Shown: piece by piece, positions 1 to 6,900 of the stretch
Numbering within the stretch: the first letter of the stretch is position 1
How the letters are laid out: the number at the start of each line of letters is the position of its first letter
DNA from: an uncultured Collinsella sp.
GTDB taxonomy: Bacteria > Actinomycetota > Coriobacteriia > Coriobacteriales > Coriobacteriaceae
Reading direction: 5' to 3'
Length of the DNA stretch: 13,535 nt
Assembly (NCBI GenBank): GCA_959602645.1
Contig: CAUGTZ010000035.1
Span: 1 to 13,535 of the forward strand
Notes under the pieces: generated by a model
Seen by the model: the letters and a program-made list of their open reading frames with translations, nothing else
Databases searched by the model: none
What the model was told of the DNA's origin: nothing
Program-made: the position numbers and the translations under genes

Positions 1-30
1 ATTCAGTCCAAGTTTCGGGGCGCAGTTCAC

Positions 31-50
31 TGTCCCCTTTGTGGTGGTTT
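31..50. repeat. Half copy of the small CCACCRCAAAGG hairpin repeat
   Basis: Read on the minus strand, these bases give AAACCACCACAAAGGGGACA, the left arm and start of the loop of the hairpin repeat found whole at 1628-1662 and 10801-10831. No matching right arm follows, so this is a truncated copy just after the stop of the LuxR-type gene. The remaining bases 1-30 hold nothing I can name. Confidence 0.6.
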
Positions 51-55
51 TTGTT

Positions 56-1462
56 TTAGGCGGAGGGGAAGGCCTTGGTGAGACCGGCGCGCGTCTGCGT
101 GTCGGTCTTTTGGTAGATAGAACTCAGGTGGCGCTGCACCATGCGCATCGAGATACCGAGCTCCTCGGCGACCTGCTTGAGCGGGCGTTCATCCTGGGTC
201 ACGGCTATGAGCACGTCGACTTCGCGCGGGGTGAGAGCGTGGTTGGCGATGAAGGCCTGGCGTTGCTCCTCGATGGTGGGGGCGGCGAGTGCTTCTTCTG
301 CCAGCTGCTCGCGCTCGCGCTCCTGCTCGGTTTGGGGCAGGCGGAACAGGCCCGCGGCTACAAACGCCACACTCGCCGCCACAAGCAGCATGAGCGCACC
401 GATCATGATGAGGGCAACGTTGCCCGAGGTCACGAGGGCAAGCGAGATGCCCGATGTAGTGAATGCACATACATTGTTGGCGGCGCGCCCCATGCCGGCC
501 CAGAGGGCGGGTGCATGCATGCGCGGTGCCAGCTGTGTAAAGGTGGCGGTAAAGAACGTGACAAAAAAGCCCGAGCTCAGGTAAAAGACGACAAGGCCTA
601 GGTTGGGATCGGCGCCGGCCTCCACGGCCAGGATGGAAATGGTCGAGAGCACGGCGATGCCGAGCATGACAAGTCCCATGTAGCGGCGCTCGGCAAGGTC
701 AAAGATAAGACCGGCGGCAAGGCCGCTTGCCGCCAAAAAGAGGCGCGGCCAAGTCTGCACGGCAATGGTGCCGTGGGCGTTGGAGAGTGTGACCACGTTG
801 TCGAGGGTGGAGAACAGACAGGCAAGAATCATGACGAGCGCGATGCTCCAGCATGCCTGTTTGGCGAGGGCATGAGAGGACTCAGCAAAGGGATTGATGG
901 CGGGGCTGGAGCTCTCGGCAGCTTTTTGGGGAACGACGCTGAGGGCGGATATGGCGATAGTCGCTGCGCCAAGGACGATGAGCTCTGCGATACCGCCGCA
1001 ATTGAGCAGGTTGACGGCGAACTGCATCAGGATGCCCGCGGCATAGGCTGCTCCCGCGCCGGTGGCGAGCTTGGGATCGTCTTGGAATGCCGTCGCGAAG
1101 GCGTGGTGAGCGGCGGCACCCAGCAGGCCGAGTCCAAGGAATGCCACGCAGCCCAGAATTTCGAGGACAAGCGGGGCCGTAGGGAACTGAATTTGGGTCA
1201 GGCCCACGATGACGATAGGGACGGCGGCGGCGTTGACGGCTGCCAGTGAGTGGCCCTTGCGCTGTGCGAGCCCGAGCAGCGGCGCGTATCCGATAAAGCC
1301 GAGCACGCTCGCACCCAGAATAAAGCCCTGTGCGATTACAACGCGTTCGGCACCGGCGAGCGGCCCGACGTTGACGTCGAAGCGAAACTCGGCGGCAAGG
1401 AAGGCGAAGGTGAAGAGCGCGAGTGCCAGAAGCGCGTTGATTTTAGACCTGCTCAGGTTCAA
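56..1462 (-). CDS. Membrane-anchored LuxR-family transcriptional regulator
   Basis: A 468-residue protein in two parts. Residues 8-372 are a run of hydrophobic stretches, by eye 11-12 membrane segments arranged like a major-facilitator-type transporter. A charged linker (about 373-408) leads to a C-terminal LuxR/GerE helix-turn-helix at about 410-466, recognised by LTPREVDVL, then QVAEELGIS and MVQRHLSSIYQKT. The family is common in Coriobacteriia; the membrane part is presumed to sense a signal and the HTH to act on nearby promoters, but no ligand can be read from the sequence. The start is TTG at 1460-1462, with AAAGGA six bases upstream (1469-1474). The stop is TAA at 56-58 and I see no convincing terminator after it. 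The gene diverges from the first surface-protein gene across 226 bases, so local control of that gene is plausible but unproven. Confidence 0.88.
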   Translation of the reverse strand: MNLSRSKINALLALALFTFAFLAAEFRFDVNVGPLAGAERVVIAQGFILGASVLGFIGYAPLLGLAQRKGHSLAAVNAAAVPIVIVGLTQIQFPTAPLVLEILGCVAFLGLGLLGAAAHHAFATAFQDDPKLATGAGAAYAAGILMQFAVNLLNCGGIAELIVLGAATIAISALSVVPQKAAESSSPAINPFAESSHALAKQACWSIALVMILACLFSTLDNVVTLSNAHGTIAVQTWPRLFLAASGLAAGLIFDLAERRYMGLVMLGIAVLSTISILAVEAGADPNLGLVVFYLSSGFFVTFFTATFTQLAPRMHAPALWAGMGRAANNVCAFTTSGISLALVTSGNVALIMIGALMLLVAASVAFVAAGLFRLPQTEQEREREQLAEEALAAPTIEEQRQAFIANHALTPREVDVLIAVTQDERPLKQVAEELGISMRMVQRHLSSIYQKTDTQTRAGLTKAFPSA

Positions 1463-1473
1463 GGACGGTCCTT
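1461..1473. promoter_or_regulatory. Inverted repeat over the LuxR-gene start and ribosome site
   Basis: AAGGAC-G-GTCCTT is a perfect 6-bp dyad with a one-base centre. It covers the first bases of the TTG start codon and the AAAGGA ribosome site of the LuxR-type gene. A one-base loop is too tight for an RNA hairpin with all pairs formed, so a DNA-binding dyad is likelier than a translational switch. It could also be chance. Confidence 0.3.
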
Positions 1474-1474
1474 T
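1469..1474 (-). promoter_or_regulatory. Ribosome binding site of the LuxR-type gene
   Basis: AAAGGA on the minus strand, six bases before the TTG at 1460-1462. It supports this non-ATG start; no better placed ATG or GTG lies nearby in frame. Confidence 0.6.
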
Positions 1475-1553
1475 GGGTGGACGAATAATCGTGTCCTCGA
1501 TTGTAGCGTTCCCGGGACGAGTGTGGCGATGGCGAAATCATATTGAATTAAAC

Positions 1554-1591
1554 CGCAGGTAGAGGCCTAGGTTCACATCTACGAACCTAGG
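1554..1591. promoter_or_regulatory. Dyad control element, copy 1 (candidate operator)
   Basis: The constant block CGCAGGTAGA is followed by four variable bases and the dyad TAGGTTC-N8-GAACCTA; with flanking CC/GG the arms are a perfect 9-bp inverted repeat (1566-1574 and 1583-1591, loop ACATCTAC). The same arrangement, with equal spacing, recurs at 3879 before the other surface gene. It lies in the divergent region between the LuxR-type gene and the first surface gene, 97 bases before the latter's ATG. LuxR-family proteins bind dyads of this kind, so it is a candidate site for the neighbouring regulator; that link is inference. No clear -35/-10 pair could be assigned around it. Confidence 0.65.
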
Positions 1592-1627
1592 CATACGGAG
1601 TCATTTGGCACATCTTGGTGGTACAGA

Positions 1628-1662
1628 ACCACCGCAAAGGGGACAGGCACCTTTGTGGTGGT
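1628..1662. repeat. Small hairpin repeat, copy in the leader of the first surface gene
   Basis: ACCACCGCAAAGG (1628-1640) pairs with CCTTTGTGGTGGT (1650-1662), with one G-T wobble and loop GGACAGGCA. The same loop occurs at 10812-10820. It lies 14 bases before the AAGGAGG ribosome site, so it would form in the 5' leader of the transcript. It resembles an extragenic palindrome of REP type more than a terminator, because no T-run follows. Confidence 0.7.
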
Positions 1663-1676
1663 ATGTCCCTACGACC

Positions 1677-1683
1677 AAGGAGG
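1677..1683 (+). promoter_or_regulatory. Strong ribosome binding site deciding the start of the first surface gene
   Basis: AAGGAGG, five bases before ATG 1689. It settles the start in favour of that ATG; the frame also stays open back to a TTG at 1605, but that start has no comparable site. Confidence 0.85.
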
Positions 1684-1688
1684 CCGTT

Positions 1689-3644
1689 ATGAACGTAAGC
1701 CACTTTGACAAGCAAGCTCAACGTGAGTCCACCTGCTCGCTGGTTCACGGTACCTGGCGTTGTGTGGGTGCCAAAATAGCTTGCGCCGGCGCGTGTGCGC
1801 TTATGGTCGGTCAGTTGCTGCTGCCGAGCGTGGCGCTGGCGACGGAATGCGCCGATCCCGCCGCTGGGACGGATGAGGTTGCCGCGGCTCCGGTGACGCC
1901 GACGGTTGCGGAGGATACGGCTGCAACGACCGCACCAGCTGCTTCGACCGCGCCTGCAACCGATGCTGCTCCGGCGGCGCAAGCCACCGTTGAGCCTCAG
2001 CAGACAATCCCAGCCGATGCCGCCAATGAGTCTAGCGGTGCTGCGCTCGCTGGGCAAAACGCTTCTGGCGACGACAACGCCGCCATGCCGGCGAGCAACG
2101 CCATCATGCCCTGCGGTGTGACCGATGTTGTTGGCGGCAGCGACGTTAGGGTCAATACGACCGTGGTTTCCCGCTACACGGACTGCGCGCTTCCGAGCAA
2201 TGTCACACTCGAAAAGGGCCAGTCGTATACCCACGATTTTCTCGATGTAGAGGGTGGCATTCCAGAAACGCTTGCGAGCGAAGTCGTCGAGGTTAAGTAC
2301 TACAGGGCCGATGCCGCTTCGGGCACTCTGGTCGAAGTTCAGGATGCGTCCATGTCCGACGTGACGGCTCGCTTCGAACCCGTTGGCAATCACATGAGGC
2401 TGACGCTGACCTTTACGGGTGGCGCGGCAGGCGGCTTGTATCGACTCACGCGCAATGAGGCTCTCTATATTGGCACGGCACTGGAGTATACCGGAACTGA
2501 CTATGAAGGCAGCTCGACTATCCTCAACGAAACCAGGTACGATTATTACCTCCGCTACGCCATCAATAGCGAAATTACGCTCGTTGCGTCAGAAAACGAA
2601 GCCCTCCATAACCTGAACGTCAACGACGTGAAGACCAACTACGCGCCCGGCGAGGCGCCCCGCGCGACCGCGACGATTCCCGCTGCTGACGCCGACAAGT
2701 ACGAGATCGCCTACGAGTGCTGGGAGGAGATGGATGGCAGCGACCCCGCGGAGCTCACGCCCGTTGCCTTCTGGTATTCCGACCCCGCCAAGTATCCGAC
2801 GGGCGCGAGGAGGATCGAACACTTCGAAGAGGGCAAGTTCTACATGTATTCCGTCGAGCTGAGGCTCAAGGGCGACAATACCGTGGGCAATGACTGCATG
2901 ATGTACGTCAACGGCCATTGGACGCACCACATCAAGACCGTCAACGGCGTCTTCGCGCCAAACGCTGACAATATGCTGTGCGAGCAGCCGATCGACGAAT
3001 GGCGGGCCATCGACGTTATCGAGATTAACGGCGCCACGACCACCTTCAGGGCAGGCGATAAGCCGGTCTTTACGGCGAATGTTCCGACGGGCTCCAACTC
3101 CCTTCCTCAGTGTGAGTACTGGACGGGTAGCGACGGCAGCGAGGTGAACTCTCAGGAGTTCTGGGATCAGAACATCACGAACCACATCGACGCCTTTAAG
3201 CCTGGCGTGACCTATCGCTACGGTATCTATCTCAAGCCCGCGCGCGGATTCTACTTTACGCCCAACACCAAGCTGATGATCAACGGCCAGGAGTGCGGCT
3301 ACCAGATGGGCGAAGCGAGTGTAGTTGATCCCGAGAGCGGCTGTATCTTCACTCTGTGGCTCAACACCGATTTGACCTTTACGCCTGAAGCCACGCCGAC
3401 TCCCGATCCGCAGCCTACGCCGAATCCCAATCCGACGCCGCAGCCTGGGGTGAAGCCCGCGACAAAGCCGGTCGCGACAACCGCCATGACCAAGACGGTT
3501 GAGAAAACCACGCCGTCCAAAAAGTCCGATGCTGTCCTGGCTACCACGGGGGATACCACCGCGATGACGGTCGCCGCGCTAGGCATCGCCGGCGCAACCG
3601 TAGCCGCCGCCGGCCTCGCCGCGACCAAGCGCCGCAAGCATTAG
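1689..3644 (+). CDS. Secreted, wall-anchored surface protein with two copies of an unassigned domain
   Basis: A 651-residue exported protein. The signal peptide has a long N-region (about 28 residues) and a hydrophobic core ending SVALA, with likely cleavage after residue 51. An Ala/Thr/Pro-rich linker (52-145) and an unassigned probable beta region (145-305) follow. Residues about 310-436 and 437-566 are two related units: each has an aromatic/acidic middle, a conserved F..G..Y.Y...L stretch and a late MYVNG or LMINGQ motif. A Pro-rich spacer (TPTPDPQPTPNPNPTP, about 567-592) leads to LATTG (617-621), a hydrophobic segment and the tail KRRKH. This is sortase-substrate layout, but Pro of LPXTG is replaced by Ala. 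ATG at 1689 is chosen over an upstream TTG (1605) because AAGGAGG lies five bases before it. The role is probably adhesion or binding of a host or glycan ligand; nothing catalytic is recognised. Confidence 0.88.
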   Translation: MNVSHFDKQAQRESTCSLVHGTWRCVGAKIACAGACALMVGQLLLPSVALATECADPAAGTDEVAAAPVTPTVAEDTAATTAPAASTAPATDAAPAAQATVEPQQTIPADAANESSGAALAGQNASGDDNAAMPASNAIMPCGVTDVVGGSDVRVNTTVVSRYTDCALPSNVTLEKGQSYTHDFLDVEGGIPETLASEVVEVKYYRADAASGTLVEVQDASMSDVTARFEPVGNHMRLTLTFTGGAAGGLYRLTRNEALYIGTALEYTGTDYEGSSTILNETRYDYYLRYAINSEITLVASENEALHNLNVNDVKTNYAPGEAPRATATIPAADADKYEIAYECWEEMDGSDPAELTPVAFWYSDPAKYPTGARRIEHFEEGKFYMYSVELRLKGDNTVGNDCMMYVNGHWTHHIKTVNGVFAPNADNMLCEQPIDEWRAIDVIEINGATTTFRAGDKPVFTANVPTGSNSLPQCEYWTGSDGSEVNSQEFWDQNITNHIDAFKPGVTYRYGIYLKPARGFYFTPNTKLMINGQECGYQMGEASVVDPESGCIFTLWLNTDLTFTPEATPTPDPQPTPNPNPTPQPGVKPATKPVATTAMTKTVEKTTPSKKSDAVLATTGDTTAMTVAALGIAGATVAAAGLAATKRRKH

Positions 3645-3680
3645 AGCTGGGTGACGGCTCTCGTTCTCGGCCTCAGCAAA

Positions 3681-3818
3681 ATCTCAATCTGTAACACCAA
3701 ACTGCCCAAAACGGCTCTAGATGTTACAGATTGAGATGAACCGAATGGCCGCCAACCTAACGTCTCGATCTGTAACACCAAGCGGGGAATTTGACCTCTA
3801 GCTGTTACAGATCGAGAC
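3681..3818. repeat. Double inverted-repeat cassette, copy 1
   Basis: Two units in tandem, each 16-bp arm, 25-base loop, 16-bp arm. Unit A: ATCTCAATCTGTAACA (3681-3696) with its exact complement at 3722-3737. Unit B: GTCTCGATCTGTAACA (3762-3777) with its complement at 3803-3818. A 24-base spacer separates them, giving an 81-base period. All arms contain the core CTGTAACA/TGTTACAG. No T-run follows either unit, so this is not a standard terminator. It sits 36 bases after the stop of the first surface gene. Confidence 0.85.
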
Positions 3819-3839
3819 AAACCGATCGGCCGAGTCCAG

Positions 3840-3876
3840 AACCACCGCAAAGGTACCTATTCCCTTTGTGGCGGTT
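3840..3876. repeat. Small hairpin repeat, imperfect copy
   Basis: AACCACCGCAAAGG (3840-3853) against CCTTTGTGGCGGTT (3863-3876): one G-T pair and one A-C mismatch, loop TACCTATTC. It belongs to the same family as the copies at 1628 and 10801 but has lost the GGACAGG loop. It lies directly before the second dyad control element. Confidence 0.65.
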
Positions 3877-3878
3877 TG

Positions 3879-3920
3879 CGCAGGTAGAACGGTAGGTTCG
3901 TATATATGAACCTACCGTTC
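3879..3920. promoter_or_regulatory. Dyad control element, copy 2 (candidate operator)
   Basis: CGCAGGTAGA, four variable bases, then the TAGGTTC-N8-GAACCTA dyad, matching copy 1 at 1554 in order and spacing (17 of the first 21 bases identical). Here the arms extend to a perfect 13 bp, GAACGGTAGGTTC (3887-3899) and GAACCTACCGTTC (3908-3920), with loop GTATATAT. TTGCGC at 3876-3881 and TATATA at 3901-3906 are 19 bases apart and could be a weak promoter whose -10 lies in the dyad loop. The ATG of the giant gene is 60 bases downstream. An imperfect T-run (GCTTTGTTTTT) follows, so an attenuator is an alternative reading. Confidence 0.65.
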
Positions 3921-3965
3921 GCTTTGTTTTTGGACAACGATTACGCTGGATGACTTTTGGTTTGC

Positions 3966-3974
3966 AGGAAAGGA
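3966..3974 (+). promoter_or_regulatory. Ribosome binding site of the giant surface gene
   Basis: AGGAAAGGA, six bases before ATG 3981. It supports this start over the in-frame TTG at 3957, which lies upstream of the site itself. Confidence 0.7.
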
Positions 3975-3980
3975 ACGACC

Positions 3981-6900
3981 ATGAGGTGGACTACTGTTCG
4001 AGCGCTTTGCCGCCGCCTGACCATTGCCGCGGTGACCCTCACTATGGTGACGGGCTCGTTGCCTGTGGGCGCGTTTGCTGAGGTGCTCACCACCGATAGC
4101 ACCTTTGTGCAGACGGATGTCGACCAAGTAGACGCCGTCGACCCCGCCGACGCCGCGCCCGATGCCGATGCCGCCAACGCCGCCGACCCCGCGCCCGATG
4201 CCGACGCCGCCGACCCCACAGTGCTCGATACCGGTGACACCCCTACGCCCCCGGACTCCGAGATTGCATCGGCGGCGGGCCTGACGGGCGCCGGGCAGAC
4301 CGAGAGCACACCTGCGGGTACGCTTGCCACCGATCTTGTCGAGGGCAAGGAACTCGCCGAGCAGCAGAAGCAAGAGGAGGCTTCCGGCACCGAGGCAACC
4401 TGGAACGAGGAGCTTGAACTCTGGGCAACCTCGAAGGGCGCCACGGGCGTAAAGGGCGAATACGACGATGGCTACGTGGCCGGCGAGCAGACCCCCGCGC
4501 AGTACTACTTCTCGATTGATAGCCTCACCAACGAAATTTCTATCGAGTATGGCGACGCGGGCATTACCACGTTGGAGGTGCCCTCGACCATCGACGACAA
4601 AAATGTCGCAAGCCTTACGGGTATGGGAAGCGCTGCGCTCACATCGATCACCTTCGCTTCGAATTCGCATGTCCGCTCGGTTGGCGGCTTGGGCGGCAGC
4701 AGCATCAAAGAGATCGCACTGCCCGATTCGGTCGAGGAGCTCAAGAGCTATGCATTCTACAAAAGCAAGACGCTCCAAACGGTAACCTGGCCCAACAACG
4801 CGGCCTTTACCACGATTCCCGAGCAGGCCTTTAAGGAATGTGAACAACTTGACGACAATGTGGTGGCAACGCTGCCGCCTTCGGTCAAAACTATCGACTA
4901 TCTTGCATTCGCCTATTGCGGCGTGCCACAGTTCTATGTCTCGGACACAACGGTACTCACCTTTACGCAGATCGATGTGCCGGGCACGGTGGAGCGGATT
5001 GAGCAACATGCCTTTGACGGGTGCTCCTTTGTGTCGTCGGTGACGATTGGCGATGGTGTCAAATCTATCGGGGCGCTCGCGTTCGCCTCTCTTGATCCTG
5101 CGATTGCCGGCAAAGAGATTGTGCTACCCAAAAGCGTGGAAATGATAGAGTGGGGAGCTTTTGAGAACACGAGATACGGAAACGAGACGAACCATAATGC
5201 CGTTGTCCTGCGCGTGATGAACCCCGATCTTCAGTTTGGTGAGGCGGGATATCCGGGCGACTATAATGAGCGCGTGACAATCGATGGCGTAACGTATGCG
5301 ATTCCCTTTAGTGAAGGCCAGATCATCTATGCCTATGCGACCGATTCGGCTGGCAACCCCTCGATGGTCAAAAAGCTTGCCGATGCCGTGGCCGATCGCA
5401 AGGACTCCGTCGATTCCTCGAAGCCTGCTTACACGTTTGAGTGGATGGGCGAGGCGGCCCAGGTGACGGGCAAACTTCCCCAGAGCGCGACGGCTACACT
5501 CGTGCAGGCGGGGCAGTCCACGCCGCTGGCGGTTGGCGATGACGGCAGCTTTACAGCGGACGCTCTCTCCAAGACAGCAGCCACCCTGCGCATTTCGCTC
5601 AGCGGTTACTATGACATGGTGCTGGCGCGCCCGGGCGACCAGATGACGGGCACATGGAATATCGGAGAGATTAAGGCGGGGGACTTTACCAAGATTCCGG
5701 CCTCGCGCGCGATTGAACTCAACGTGGGCTATCTTGAACCGATTGTGGGCCAGGATAAGACCGAACGCATTGAGCTCAATAGTCTCGATAACATCGATCT
5801 GACGGTGAAGAGCGGCGGCAAGACGCTTAAGCCTGCCAAGGGTGACAAAGAAAACGACTTCCGTATCCAGGGCACAGCACTCGTGGTGTCGCAGGCCATT
5901 GCCGACGCTGACCAGGATCTGGAGATAACGCTCGAGCCCAAAGACAGCCTCAGGCTGGGTGGGGCGACGGCGACGGTGAAGCCCTCGGCCGGCAAGCTCG
6001 ATATCGACTTGAAGCCTTGGGGCACGGCGACGGTCACGACCAAGGGCGACTACCAGGGCGCCAACCGCGTGCTGGTGTTCCGTACGTCCGACGGCAAGCT
6101 CGTAGCCGACGGTGTCACCTATTTGATGGGTTACGAAGACGATGGCACCACGCCTATCATGAAGGCCGAGACGCCGCGCCTTAAGGCCGGTTCGTACACC
6201 ATCGTCGCCTTTAACAAGACGAGCTACGACATCCAAGCGACGAGCTATTCCACGTTTAGCCGCCTAGGGCTGACCGTGGGTAAGCATATCGCGCAAAAGC
6301 AGGTGAAGATTGAGGACGGCAAACAGCTCGACGTGACGCTCGACGTCCCCACGTTTGACGTGGAGACGTATCGTGCCGAGCGTGGGCTGACGGCGGGCTC
6401 GGTTATCGCTGATTCGTCCGCGGTCGTTGGCGTGGAGACCGAGCTGCGCATTCATTACGAGCTCAAGGACAGCCAGGCTGCCAAGATTGAGATTCCGCTG
6501 GCCAAGGATGCCGTCGAGGATGTGTCCGCAGGCTCTCGCGACCCCGGTGATAGCTCCCATACATGGTGGACTGACGCGACGTGGGAGGGCGACAACCTCG
6601 TTCTCGATATGAAGAAGAGTGCGGGCGCCGATGTGTTTGTGCGCTTTAAGCCTAAGGCCGCGGGCATCTATGCCGTCTCGCCGCTCATTACGCTGGGCGA
6701 GGTGACATTGCCGCTGGGAAGCACCACACTCGAGGTTAGCGGATCGCGCATCGAGGTCGACAACACCGACGTTCACAGCCTGCTGGGCAATGTGGCCTAC
6801 GTATACGCAGCGCCCGGCAAAAGCGTGCAGCTTACCGTGGGCGCGGGCGCCTCGGCTGCAAAGTACACCGGCAAGACCAATAAACTCGGCCGTGCCAAGA

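Larger units (their letters stand above)
3537..3876. repeat. Duplicated 3'-end block, copy 1
   Basis: From the LxxTG codons of the first surface gene through its stop, the double inverted-repeat cassette and the small hairpin. The same order recurs at 10494-10831 after the giant gene. By hand count the coding part (3552-3644 against 10509-10601) matches at 81 of 93 bases and the cassette at 125 of 138. The short stretch between stop and cassette is less alike. The two copies are direct repeats enclosing the giant gene. Confidence 0.75.

Noticed and set aside
1605..1688. In-frame TTG start adding 28 residues to the first surface protein
   Set aside because: The extension runs through the hairpin repeat, lacks a ribosome site and would bury the signal peptide; ATG 1689 has AAGGAGG at ideal spacing.
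3681..3818. CRISPR-like look: 16-base repeats separated by 25-base segments
   Set aside because: The repeats alternate in orientation rather than being direct, there are only two pairs per site, the spacings alternate between 25 and 24 with a conserved spacer, and no cas gene is present.
3641..3850. Matching 68-69-codon minus-strand frames in both inverted-repeat cassettes (also 10641-10847)
   Set aside because: The translations align, but only because the DNA is duplicated and the 81-base period is a multiple of three. The few differences often change the amino acid, there is no ribosome site, and the dyad structure explains the conservation better.
3887..3932. The 13-bp dyad as an intrinsic terminator of the first surface gene
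   Set aside because: A T-rich stretch follows, but it is interrupted, the stem is not GC-rich, and copy 1 of the element at 1554 has no T-run. A shared control element fits both copies; attenuation is not fully excluded.
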